14,490 bases of DNA from Fimbriimonadales bacterium (GCA_025922995.1 JAICGT010000006.1:1-14490), one strand, 5' to 3'. Positions 1 through 6,288 are shown, counted from the first letter of the stretch. The notes: generated from the sequence alone by a model not told the origin. A program made the numbers and translations.

Positions 1-804
1 GAAAAGAAACTTGCGCTGCAAAGGCTCAACGACGCCGGTGTGTTTACGACGCTCGTTGCTACGATTGCCAAGGGCGTAAACGATCACGAGGTCGGCTCGA
101 TTGTCGAATTGGGCCTGGCTACGCCTCGCTGTGCAGGTGTTGCGTTTCAGCCGATGTTCGGATCGGGCAGGGCGATTGGCTTCGACCCTATGGATCGCGC
201 GACTCCGACAGGCGTGATTCGAGCGCTTGAGAAAACGACGAACGGACTGCTGGCAGCCGACGACTTTATTCCGCTGCCATGCTCGCATCGGGACTGTTGC
301 GACATTACGTATTTATTGAAGACCGCCGGCGGGGAGTGGAAGTCCATACCGGCTCTGATCGGCAGAGATGAGTTAGCAATATGGATTCATCTTGTGTCGA
401 ATACGATCAGCTTCGACGGCGTTTCGGAATCCGTTACCGCGATGTTGAAATCCGGCGCGATTCAAAAGGTGTTCTCCGAACAACTGAAAGTAGGCGCATT
501 TGATTTGGCAAAACAGATCGCGTCCATGTGTAATTGCGTCCCGGGCCTGAACGAAGTGCTCGGAGCCCTATGGAAAAAGAGTTCTACGGCAGAAAAAATG
601 GCGGAGAACACGTTCCGGATTACCGTGAAAATGTTCATGGATTCGCACACATTCCACGAGGCACGGCTTCGACAGTGCTGCGTTCACACGGGGACGTTCG
701 AGGATGACCCGAGGCGGTACTCTTTTTGCTGGCGCTGGCTGTTCGGCGATGCGAGCGACTTTCCGGCGAACACAATTCGTCGTGAGCATGTGAAGGTGAA
801 GTAG
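1..804 (+). CDS. Radical SAM protein, MJ0619/Tes-like (C-terminal part)
   Basis: The reading frame is open from the first base, so the N-terminal half, with the CxxxCxxC radical SAM cluster, lies outside the window; 267 residues are visible. The fragment begins with the late part of a radical SAM barrel (KGVNDHEVGSIVELG, then GVAFQPMFGSGR). The cysteine-rich C-terminal part follows, with IPLPCSHRDCCDITYLL, FMDSHTFHEARLRQCCVHTG and YSFCWRW. This order of motifs (PCSH-DC, then FMD...CCVH, then FC) is what I know from MJ0619-like COG1964 proteins. That family includes the archaeal tetraether lipid synthase Tes and related bacterial membrane-spanning-lipid enzymes. The cysteines are expected to bind auxiliary iron-sulfur clusters. 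The TAG stop shares one base with the GTG start of the Lgt-like gene, so the two are coupled. A GTG at 40 is internal, not the start. The family call is fairly secure; the substrate is unknown, and a role in lipids is inferred. Confidence 0.8.
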   Translation, partial: EKKLALQRLNDAGVFTTLVATIAKGVNDHEVGSIVELGLATPRCAGVAFQPMFGSGRAIGFDPMDRATPTGVIRALEKTTNGLLAADDFIPLPCSHRDCCDITYLLKTAGGEWKSIPALIGRDELAIWIHLVSNTISFDGVSESVTAMLKSGAIQKVFSEQLKVGAFDLAKQIASMCNCVPGLNEVLGALWKKSSTAEKMAENTFRITVKMFMDSHTFHEARLRQCCVHTGTFEDDPRRYSFCWRWLFGDASDFPANTIRREHVKVK

Positions 805-1502
805 TGCTGTTGGCCCAATTCCTTACGCTTCTGGCGTTCGTCGTCGGCGGGGTTGTGTTCTATTTGGAAGCACGCCGGCGGCGGCTGGCAACCTCGGGTA
901 TCGGCAAACTTACTTTCGTGGCGCTGGTCGCCGGGTTGGCGGGAGCGAAGATTACGGAACTGATTTTCGGCGGCGGCGAGTTCTGGATGCTTTTCGATCC
1001 AAGCACCGGTGGGCGAACAATTATCGGCGGCGTCATTGCGGGATGGATCGCCGTGGAAATTGCGAAGTGGCGCTTGGGTATTAAGCGGACGACCGGCGAT
1101 ATGTTCGCCCTTGCCCTGCCGGCAGGCGAAGCCGTCGGCCGCCTCGGTTGTTTTGTGGGCGGGTGCTGTTTCGGCGTGGAGAGCTCTGTGCCGTGGGCGG
1201 TGCTCCAGCACGGTGCGTTTCGACATCCGACGCAGCTCTATTTGGCGATCGCTGCGCTATCTACTTTTATCGGGCTCTTTCTGGTGAGAAGGCTACTGCC
1301 GGAGGGCGCATTGTTTGCGTTGTATTTGTTGAGTTTTGGAACTTACCGACTCATCATCGAATTTTTCCGGGCTCGTGAGATCGTATTTGCAGGGTTGTCG
1401 GTTGCGCAATGGGTGAGCGTGGAAATCATCGTAAGTTCCGTGCTCCTGCTCGCCTACCGCCTTCGCAAAGCCCGTTTGGCGGAGAGTGTAACAAGTGGCT
1501 AA
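804..1502 (+). CDS. Prolipoprotein diacylglyceryl transferase-like membrane protein
   Basis: A 232-residue integral membrane protein of the Lgt fold, starting at a GTG that overlaps the upstream stop (TAGTG). Lgt transfers diacylglycerol from phosphatidylglycerol to a lipobox cysteine in the inner membrane. Family landmarks are present in order: GGRTIIGGVIAGW (69-81, in place of the usual HGGL-type motif), VGRLGCFVGGCCFG (111-124, in place of GRIGNF-NGE), HPTQLY (141-146) and YRLIIEFFR (181-189). The arginine of the signature and the late Arg/Glu pair are kept. The catalytic-site Asn and Glu positions, however, appear to be cysteines, and the HGGL histidine is missing. It is shorter than E. 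coli Lgt (about 290 residues). I therefore read it as a divergent paralogue rather than the housekeeping enzyme, probably acting on lipid together with the coupled radical SAM protein. The fold is confident; the reaction is not. Confidence 0.82.
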   Translation: MLLAQFLTLLAFVVGGVVFYLEARRRRLATSGIGKLTFVALVAGLAGAKITELIFGGGEFWMLFDPSTGGRTIIGGVIAGWIAVEIAKWRLGIKRTTGDMFALALPAGEAVGRLGCFVGGCCFGVESSVPWAVLQHGAFRHPTQLYLAIAALSTFIGLFLVRRLLPEGALFALYLLSFGTYRLIIEFFRAREIVFAGLSVAQWVSVEIIVSSVLLLAYRLRKARLAESVTSG

Positions 1503-1740
1503 TGTAAGTTTAGGTAACAAATTCGAAGGCATCGCTTTTTCTTTTTGCAAGGCGGCGACGGTGGCGCTCGTTTTTCAGAAGTTCGCGCTGCCGGCAGCGG
1601 CATTGCTGAGCGCAGTTTTCTTCTTACTCGCTGTGTTTTATGGCAAGAAGGACACGAAATGCGTGTTGAGGTTTCCACTGATAATCGCCGGCTTCTGGAT
1701 TGTCATAGCCGCGATTTGGCTCGTGATGTATTTGCGATGA
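1495..1740 (+). CDS. Small two-helix membrane protein, unknown function
   Basis: An 81-residue protein starting at GTG 1495, overlapping the end of the Lgt-like gene by 8 nt and ending in an ATGA overlap with the first zinc-ribbon gene. The product has hydrophobic stretches at about residues 26-48 (ALVFQKFALPAAALLSAVFF region) and 60-79 (PLIIAGFWIVIAAIWLVMYL), separated by a short basic loop (YGKKDTKC). It therefore probably has two membrane helices and very small soluble parts. I do not recognise a family. The tight overlap on both sides is the main argument that it is real and that it belongs with its neighbours. Confidence 0.7.
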   Translation: MANVSLGNKFEGIAFSFCKAATVALVFQKFALPAAALLSAVFFLLAVFYGKKDTKCVLRFPLIIAGFWIVIAAIWLVMYLR

Positions 1741-2018
1741 ACTGTCCTAGTTGTGGCCTTTATAACCACTCGAGTGCGACGTACTGTGAGCACTGTGGTT
1801 CAATTCTCGAGCCGCCTCGCCGTAGTTGGGTCGATGTCGCAGCCGGCGTTATTCTTATTGTCATCTTCGCCCCCGTCGGCTTGTGTGGAGTTTTGCTGGC
1901 CGCATTCTCACTGTCGGCAGGCCCAGACGGTTTCCAGACCTTGCTCTTCGGCATCGGTATGGCCGTTGTCGCGGGGCTCTGCCTTTACGGAGCAGCGAAG
2001 CTGTTAGTTAAGAAATGA
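1737..2018 (+). CDS. Zinc-ribbon membrane protein, copy 1 of 4
   Basis: A 93-residue protein starting at the ATG that overlaps the preceding TGA (ATGA); an upstream in-frame start near 1545 would run through the preceding gene and is unlikely. The N-terminus is a zinc ribbon of the double-CxxC type: CPSC at residues 3-6 and CEHC at 19-22 (MNCPSCGLYNHSSATYCEHC). Two hydrophobic segments follow, about 35-60 and 65-88, ending in a basic KK tail. The first helix carries the motif IFAPVGLCG, shared with copies 3 and 4. The layout suggests a metal-binding head held at the cytoplasmic face by a helical hairpin. No catalytic residue is visible and the function is unknown. Confidence 0.78.
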   Translation: MNCPSCGLYNHSSATYCEHCGSILEPPRRSWVDVAAGVILIVIFAPVGLCGVLLAAFSLSAGPDGFQTLLFGIGMAVVAGLCLYGAAKLLVKK

Positions 2019-2311
2019 ATTGCTATCTGTGCGGCGCCGAAAACCCCGAAGGTGGAACCCACTGCAGCTCTTGCGGCGAAGGGCTAGTCGACAAGAGTTT
2101 CAGTTGGAAGCGTGCAATTCTGGCGCCACTGCTTTTGTTGATATTCCTACCTATCGCCTATTGCAGCGTCGCCGGCACAGTGGGCGGCATACAGGCTGCA
2201 ACCAGTCAGTACGATAGTCACTACGCACCGATCTTCTTGATATTGTCAGTTCCTGGTTTGGTAATCTCGTTCCTTTTGTTGTGGGCTGCTATTCGGATTC
2301 TGAGGAAATGA
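2015..2311 (+). CDS. Zinc-ribbon membrane protein, copy 2 of 4
   Basis: A 98-residue paralogue of the preceding gene, starting at an ATGA overlap. CYLC (3-6) and CSSC (17-20) form the ribbon (MNCYLCGAENPEGGTHCSSC). Hydrophobic segments follow at about 34-58 and 74-94. This is the most divergent copy: the shared helix motif reads IFLPIAYCS instead of IF-PVGLCG. The spacer between the helices is longer, contains polar and aromatic residues (QYDSHYAP), and is probably exposed on the far side of the membrane. It ends in a basic RILRK tail like the other copies. Function unknown. Confidence 0.78.
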   Translation: MNCYLCGAENPEGGTHCSSCGEGLVDKSFSWKRAILAPLLLLIFLPIAYCSVAGTVGGIQAATSQYDSHYAPIFLILSVPGLVISFLLLWAAIRILRK

Positions 2312-2583
2312 AGTGCTGTCGTTGCCAGGCTGACAACCCGGTAGGGGCGAGACACTGTAACTCTTGCGGTGCAGCGCTAGATATGAGCCAGCCAAGCGAA
2401 ATGCTTGGGGTGGGCTGCGCGACGCTCTTGTTGATTATCTTTATTCCTGTTGGCCTTTGCGGCATTTACGTCGCTATCGGCACCCCGAGAGACCCCTACG
2501 GATTTATGCCGGTTGTGTACTTCGTAATAGCAGTTTCGGCCCTCATTGCATACTTGGCAGGGCGAAAGTTAACGAAGAAATGA
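2308..2583 (+). CDS. Zinc-ribbon membrane protein, copy 3 of 4
   Basis: A 91-residue paralogue. I chose the ATG at 2308, which overlaps the TGA of copy 2, because the protein then begins with the ribbon exactly as copies 1, 2 and 4 do; the earlier in-frame GTG at 2281 would add nine residues encoded inside copy 2. The ribbon is CCRC...CNSC (MKCCRCQADNPVGARHCNSC). The helix motif IFIPVGLCG is present, and the protein ends in a basic TKK tail. A weak GGAAATG-type ribosome site lies at the junction. It is very close to copy 4 over the first 24 residues at both protein and DNA level, which points to a fairly recent duplication. Confidence 0.8.
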   Translation: MKCCRCQADNPVGARHCNSCGAALDMSQPSEMLGVGCATLLLIIFIPVGLCGIYVAIGTPRDPYGFMPVVYFVIAVSALIAYLAGRKLTKK

Positions 2584-2852
2584 AGTGCTACCGTTGCCAG
2601 GCTGAAAATCCGGTGGGCGCGTCGCATTGCAACTCGTGCGGTGCGCATCTGAACCCGAACGGCAATTCGTGGATTGCACGGATGCTAGGAGGGTGCCTTC
2701 TGTTCATCTTTGTGCCCGTCGGATTGTGTGGTGGGGCATTCATCGTCGGCCTCGGGTCCGACCCTCGATACAATCCTATGGTGCCTGGGCTGAGCTTTGC
2801 AGCCGGGACTCTTGGTGTCCTCCTCGGCATCTATTTATTGCGCCGAAAATAA
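2580..2852 (+). CDS. Zinc-ribbon membrane protein, copy 4 of 4
   Basis: A 90-residue last member of the array, starting at the ATGA overlap with copy 3. The ribbon is CYRC...CNSC (MKCYRCQAENPVGASHCNSC). The first hydrophobic segment carries IFVPVGLCG, and the second (about 68-86) leads into the basic end LLRRK. The spacer GSDPRYNP between the helices resembles GTPRDPYG in copy 3, so the loop is also conserved between these two copies. The TAA stop lies directly before a terminator-like hairpin, so this is probably the end of the transcript that starts at or before the radical SAM gene. Function unknown. Confidence 0.8.
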   Translation: MKCYRCQAENPVGASHCNSCGAHLNPNGNSWIARMLGGCLLFIFVPVGLCGGAFIVGLGSDPRYNPMVPGLSFAAGTLGVLLGIYLLRRK

Positions 2853-2885
2853 AACACCCTGCAAGCAAAGTCCCTGCAGGGTGTT
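2853..2885 (-). terminator. Hairpin terminator between zinc-ribbon cluster and pnp
   Basis: A perfect 11-bp inverted repeat (AACACCCTGCA / TGCAGGGTGTT) with an 11-nt loop lies between two converging genes. On the minus strand it starts 8 nt after the pnp stop and is followed by a T-rich run (TTATTTT), as in a Rho-independent terminator. On the plus strand the T-run (CTTTT) is about 5 nt further away, so termination of the zinc-ribbon transcript is plausible but weaker. Confidence 0.8.
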
Positions 2886-2893
2886 CGTAGCTT

Positions 2894-5338
2894 TTAGCGC
2901 TTCGGTCGGAACCGGGCTACCGTGCTGGGATCGACGTCTTCCTTCTTGGGGAAGCCGGCGTCCTCGCGCGGTTTCATCTCGTGGTCGTTGCGTTCGGTAC
3001 GGACGGGCCGCTCGGTTCTATCTGAACGCTCCGATCGTTCCGATCGCTCGCCGCGGTCCCGGTCACCGCCGTCACTTCGGTCGTCTCGGCGATCGCGGTT
3101 GTATCCGCCTCGGCCACGGTCTCCGCCGCGGTCTCGGTCGCCGCCGCGTCGATCTCGGTCTCCGCCTCGGCGGTCGCCGCCGCCTCGTCTCTCAGGCATC
3201 TTCACTGCCGAAGGATCGGCAGCAGCGTTATCCGAAAGTGAAAGAAGTTCTTGCTCCAATCCGAGCGCGGTCAGGTTTGTTCGTCCCATGGCGTCGATCT
3301 CGTGAACTTTCACGCGAACGATATCGCCCAAGTTGACGACGTCTTCGGGACGACGGATCGGCTTCGCCGAAAGATGCTCGAGCGGAACCATGCCTTCTTT
3401 GCCTGGCAGGAACTCGACCATCGCGCCTCGGCCGAAAAGCCTGCTGACGGGGCCGCTGAACTCATCGCCGACCTCGGGCTGAATCATCAAGCCCTTGATC
3501 ATGCCTGTCGCTGCGTCCATGATGTCTTTATTCGTTGCGAGAACGAACACTCTGCCGTCCTGCTCGACGTCGATCTGTGCGCCGGATTCGGCGGTGATCT
3601 TCTTGATCGTCTTGCCGCCCGGGCCGATAAGTTCGCCGATGCGCTGCGGGTCGATTTGAATCGTCTCGATGCGCGGTGCGTTCGGGTTGAGCTCTTCTCG
3701 ACGGGTCGGAATCGCTTCATCGATCTTGTCGAGAATGTGAAGCCGAGCCTCTTTCGCCTGTTCGAGAGCTTCGGTCATCACCTTTTCGGGAATGCCGCTG
3801 ATCTTCGTGTCGAGCTGCATCGCGGTGATTCCATCGCGAGTGCCGGCGACTTTGAAGTCCATGTCGCCGCAGAAATCTTCCATTCCCTGGATGTCGGTCA
3901 GAACCTTGAACTCTTTGCCGTCGCTCATCAAGCCCATCGCGATACCCGCGACCGGAGCTTTCAGCGGAACGCCGCAGTCGAGCATGGCGAGGGTCGAGCC
4001 GCATACGCTGGCCATCGACGTGGAACCGTTCGATTCCAACACTTCGCTGATCAGCAGCATCGTGTAGGGGAAGTCTTGGTCGGTCGGCAGCACGCCGACT
4101 AGCGACCGCTCAGCGAGCGCGCCGTGGCCGATTTCTCGGCGGCCGGGGCCGCGCATCATTCGGCACTCGCCTACGGAGTAGGGCGGGAAGTTATAGAAGT
4201 GCATGTACTTCTTGTCGGCAACGTCTTCCAGGCCGTCCATCGTTTGCCCGTCGCCTGGGGCGCCGAGGGTCACAACGGTCATGACCTGCGTCTGGCCGCG
4301 GGTGAACAGGCCGGAGCCGTGCACCTTCGGGAGCAGGCCCGGGTCGCAAGAAATCTGGCGAATGTCCCGCGTGCCGCGTCCGTCGGGTCGCTTGCCGTCT
4401 TTGATGATCAGATCGCGGACGGTTTCTTTGATAACGCCATCGACTGCCTCGGCGAGGAACGCCTGCTTGGCTTCGTCTTGGGCATAAGTCGTTTCCTTGT
4501 GGTGAGCGACGACTTCCTTAAGAAGGTCGCTGAGAGCGGACTCTCGTGTCGCCTTGTCGGGGTTCACGATCGTCTCGCGAATCTGTTTTCCGGATTCCTT
4601 TCGGATAAGCTCTAGTACGTCTTCGTCCACCTTGAAGAGCGGCACTTCGCGCTTGGCTTTGCCGTGCTCTTTGGCGAACTTCTCGATGTTCTCGCAAATG
4701 ACCTTGATCGCGTCCAAGCCGAAATCCATCGCCTTCAGCATGTCGGCTTCGGTGACTTCCTTGGCTCCGGCCTCGACCATGAGGATGGCTTCCTTCGTGC
4801 CGGCGACTACGAGGTCCAGGTCGGACTCGTTTTCGAGCTGCTCGACGGTGGGGAAGAGGACGAGTTCGCCGTCGATTCGGCCGATTCGCGCAGCGCCGAT
4901 GGGCCCGTTCCACGGGACATCGCTAAGCGCCAAAGCAGCCGAAACTGCGATGATTGCGAGAACGTCGGTTGGGTTCTCCTGATCCATCGCAAACGGCATG
5001 GCGACGCATTGAACGTCGTTTCGCATGCCCTTGGGGAACAGCGGCCGAACCGGCCGGTCGATAAGTCGCGAAGTGAGAATTGCTTTCTCGCTGGGGCGTC
5101 CGCCGCGCTTCATGAAGCCGCCGGGGATTTTTCCGACTGCGTACTTGCGCTCTTCGTAGTCGCAGGTAAGCGGGAAGAAGTCTAAGCCTGTGCGCGGTTC
5201 CGCGCTCATTGTGGCGGTGCCGAGCACAACGCTCTCACCCATGCCTAATAGTACGGCGCCTCCGGCCTGCTTGGCCACGCGCCCTGTTTCGATCGAGAGT
5301 TCTTTACCCCCGACCTCAAATGTTGTTGTCTGAATCAA
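2894..5338 (-). CDS. pnp: Polyribonucleotide nucleotidyltransferase (PNPase)
   Basis: An 814-residue phosphorolytic 3'-5' exoribonuclease that degrades RNA, releasing nucleoside diphosphates; it normally acts as a trimer in the cytoplasm. Domains in order: first RNase PH fold (about 5-140, with FFPLTCDYEERKYAVGKIPG), helical linker (about 150-240), second RNase PH fold (about 320-545), KH (about 555-615, GPGGKTIKK) and S1 (about 624-692, EGMVPLEHLS). Catalytic residues match the E. coli set in GMEDFCGDMDFKVAGT: Asp488, Asp494 and Lys496. The start is TTG at 5338, set by a strong AGGAGG five bases upstream. It lies nine bases after rpsO, the usual order. The oddity is the C-terminus: E. coli and Bacillus enzymes are about 705-711 residues, while this one has a tail of about 100 residues rich in Arg, Gly, Asp and Ser/Glu (for example RRGGDRDRRGGDRDRGGDRG). 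Confidence 0.98.
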   Translation of the reverse strand: MIQTTTFEVGGKELSIETGRVAKQAGGAVLLGMGESVVLGTATMSAEPRTGLDFFPLTCDYEERKYAVGKIPGGFMKRGGRPSEKAILTSRLIDRPVRPLFPKGMRNDVQCVAMPFAMDQENPTDVLAIIAVSAALALSDVPWNGPIGAARIGRIDGELVLFPTVEQLENESDLDLVVAGTKEAILMVEAGAKEVTEADMLKAMDFGLDAIKVICENIEKFAKEHGKAKREVPLFKVDEDVLELIRKESGKQIRETIVNPDKATRESALSDLLKEVVAHHKETTYAQDEAKQAFLAEAVDGVIKETVRDLIIKDGKRPDGRGTRDIRQISCDPGLLPKVHGSGLFTRGQTQVMTVVTLGAPGDGQTMDGLEDVADKKYMHFYNFPPYSVGECRMMRGPGRREIGHGALAERSLVGVLPTDQDFPYTMLLISEVLESNGSTSMASVCGSTLAMLDCGVPLKAPVAGIAMGLMSDGKEFKVLTDIQGMEDFCGDMDFKVAGTRDGITAMQLDTKISGIPEKVMTEALEQAKEARLHILDKIDEAIPTRREELNPNAPRIETIQIDPQRIGELIGPGGKTIKKITAESGAQIDVEQDGRVFVLATNKDIMDAATGMIKGLMIQPEVGDEFSGPVSRLFGRGAMVEFLPGKEGMVPLEHLSAKPIRRPEDVVNLGDIVRVKVHEIDAMGRTNLTALGLEQELLSLSDNAAADPSAVKMPERRGGGDRRGGDRDRRGGDRDRGGDRGRGGYNRDRRDDRSDGGDRDRGERSERSERSDRTERPVRTERNDHEMKPREDAGFPKKEDVDPSTVARFRPKR

Positions 5339-5347
5339 ATCAGCCTC

Positions 5348-5629
5348 CTATTGAGGCTTCTGTTCTCGAATGCCCAACTGTTGTATCAGGCCACGATACT
5401 TCTCGATGTCCTTCTTGCGAAGGTAGCCTTCGAGGCGTCGGCGTTTGCCGACCAGTTTCAAAAGTCCGCGGCGGGAATGGAAGTCTTTCTTGTTTGTGCG
5501 CAAGTGATCTGTGATCTGCTTGATGCGCGAGGTTAGTAGGGCTATCTGCACGTCGGCAGAGCCCGTGTCGCTCTCTTTCGTTCGGTAGGTACCGATAACG
5601 TCTGTCTTTACTTCCTTAGGTAGGGGCAT
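5348..5629 (-). CDS. rpsO: 30S ribosomal protein S15
   Basis: A 93-residue S15, close to the usual 89. It binds the central domain of 16S rRNA early in small-subunit assembly. Family landmarks are visible: [15 protein letters not shown], the [19 protein letters not shown] core and the basic KRRRLEGYL. The start is ATG at 5629; only a weak GAGG lies upstream, about 13 bases away, which may fit translational control through the leader. It is the first gene of the rpsO-pnp operon, and pnp follows after nine bases. Confidence 0.97.
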   Translation of the reverse strand: MPLPKEVKTDVIGTYRTKESDTGSADVQIALLTSRIKQITDHLRTNKKDFHSRRGLLKLVGKRRRLEGYLRKKDIEKYRGLIQQLGIREQKPQ

Positions 5630-5652
5630 GTTCTGTCAAAAGCCTCTGCGTC

Positions 5653-5685
5653 GCCCCTTGTCGGATTGCCGCTCTACGGAGGGGC
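5653..5685 (-). promoter_or_regulatory. Possible structured leader of rpsO
   Basis: Upstream of the rpsO start the minus strand contains GCCCCT and AGGGGC arms (6 bp), with an inner CCG/CGG pair inside the 21-nt interval. Many bacteria regulate S15 through a leader RNA that binds the protein, and a hairpin at this place would suit such a role. No sequence match to a specific known S15 leader class was recognised, so this is tentative. Confidence 0.3.
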
Positions 5686-5739
5686 TTGCCAGTGCCGCTC
5701 GGTACAACGGCCTCCCTATCTGAGGCGCGTTCACGAGAT

Positions 5740-5745
5740 ATGATA
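5740..5745 (-). promoter_or_regulatory. Possible -10 element for rpsO-pnp
   Basis: TATCAT on the minus strand, about 110 bases upstream of the rpsO start. No convincing -35 hexamer is seen at 16-18 bases, so this is only a weak candidate. Confidence 0.25.
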
Positions 5746-5813
5746 CCACTTTATCCCGCTCCGGGCACACCTGCGGGGTCCGGATCGCGTGTAACGAACT
5801 AGAGGTCGCGCGC

Positions 5814-5866
5814 GTAGCGCCGACGTCTACGTCGGCTAGCTATGCCGAACTGGAGTTCGGCGCTAC
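5814..5866. repeat. Compact nested inverted-repeat element (REP-like)
   Basis: Two perfect 8-bp hairpins with 2-nt loops stand side by side: GCCGACGT-ct-ACGTCGGC (5819-5836) and GCCGAACT-gg-AGTTCGGC (5844-5861). A 10-bp outer inverted repeat, GTAGCGCCGA (5814-5823) and TCGGCGCTAC (5857-5866), encloses both, so the element can fold either as two hairpins or as one long stem. A third related pair, TCGGC...GCCGA, follows at 5871-5888, and CGAACTAGA occurs on both sides (near 5795 and 5887). The form resembles short palindromic intergenic repeats such as REP/BIME units. Only one copy is in the window, so its repeated nature cannot be shown here. Confidence 0.5.
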
Positions 5867-5886
5867 ACAGTCGGCTTGCTGTTTGC

Positions 5887-6196
5887 CGAACTAGAACACC
5901 GATCAGCTTACCGACCCCGATGTGTCCGATCTCAGGGAACAACCGTACAGCGAAAAAATGGGCCACGTGAATCTGAAAAAAAATGAGAGTAATAAACAAC
6001 CGAAAAATGAGTGAATAGTGAACAGCCCAACCCGGCCGGGGAACGACCTACTGTGGTCGGGCAGTACGAAGATTCCCGGCAGCGTAAGGCGGGATAGGCG
6101 GAAAACGACGCCATGGGCTGTCCCACGGCATGGAGTGAGCAGTTGGCGCTCGAGGGCCAAACGACCCCGCAGAACCTTGGCGAGCCTGAAGTCGTC
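5887..6196. other. Non-coding divergent region between rpsO and infC, right part
   Basis: About 300 bases without a credible gene. It holds an A-rich tract (about 5950-6010) followed by GC-rich sequence with several complementary arms. Short frames here (for example a 30-codon frame at 5922-6014) have low-complexity Lys/Asn products and no ribosome site, so I do not call them genes. The segment 6035-6170 is listed separately as a possible structured RNA. Confidence 0.6.
6035..6170 (+). ncRNA. Candidate structured RNA or leader segment
   Basis: Several local stems can be read directly. GCCGGGGAA (6035-6043) pairs with TTCCCGGC (6073-6080) with one bulged G and encloses CGACC/GGTCG (6044-6048 / 6055-6059). 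GCCATGGG (6110-6117) pairs with CCCACGGC (6122-6129) over a CTGT loop with one mismatch. TTGGC (6143-6147) pairs with GCCAA (6156-6160). GCGGG (6089-6093) pairs with CCCGC (6166-6170) and closes the last two stems into a branched fold. I did not find signatures of RNase P RNA, SRP RNA, tmRNA, a T-box or a known riboswitch. GC-rich DNA can give such stems by chance; strand and transcription are unknown. Confidence 0.3.
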
Positions 6197-6202
6197 TATA
6201 AT
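6197..6202 (+). promoter_or_regulatory. Likely -10 element for infC-rpmI
   Basis: A perfect TATAAT about 87 bases before the infC start. The best -35-like hexamer is TTGGCG at 6177-6182, but its 14-base spacer is short, so the -35 assignment is uncertain. The resulting leader of about 80 bases contains a 12-bp palindrome (ACGTCGCGACGT, 6258-6269). Confidence 0.45.
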
Positions 6203-6271
6203 CTTGGTATCGAAAAGCAAAACATGAACCTAGGTGAAGCAAGATAAGGCGCTTTAGACGTCGCGACGTTC

Positions 6272-6287
6272 GGCCCGAGCCAGGGCC
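6272..6287 (+). promoter_or_regulatory. Hairpin directly before the infC start
   Basis: GGCCC (6272-6276) and GGGCC (6283-6287) can pair across a six-base loop. The right arm contains the only AGG-like ribosome-site bases (CAGGG) and ends two bases before the ATG, so the stem could hide the start. IF3 operons are often translationally regulated, which makes this a reasonable control site, but it is short. Confidence 0.3.
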
Positions 6288-6288
6288 C

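Noticed and set aside
2797..3336. 179-codon plus-strand frame across the terminator and opposite the PNPase tail
   Set aside because: Its Arg/Gly-rich product mirrors the low-complexity pnp tail, and it runs through the hairpin; no ribosome site or family match.
3251..5185. Long plus-strand frames opposite pnp (283, 163 and 173 codons)
   Set aside because: They are antisense to a well-supported PNPase and have no recognisable domain; long shadow frames are expected in GC-rich genes.
5903..6220. Minus-strand frames in the rpsO-infC intergenic region (up to 105 codons)
   Set aside because: Composition is odd, with long Phe runs from the A-rich tract; no ribosome site and no similarity recognised.
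6224..6247. Seven-codon frame MNLGEAR in the infC leader as a leader peptide
   Set aside because: No ribosome site and no regulatory codon run; such short frames occur by chance.
5630..6288. tRNA, SRP RNA, RNase P RNA, T-box or classical riboswitch
   Set aside because: I looked for their sequence signatures and found none.
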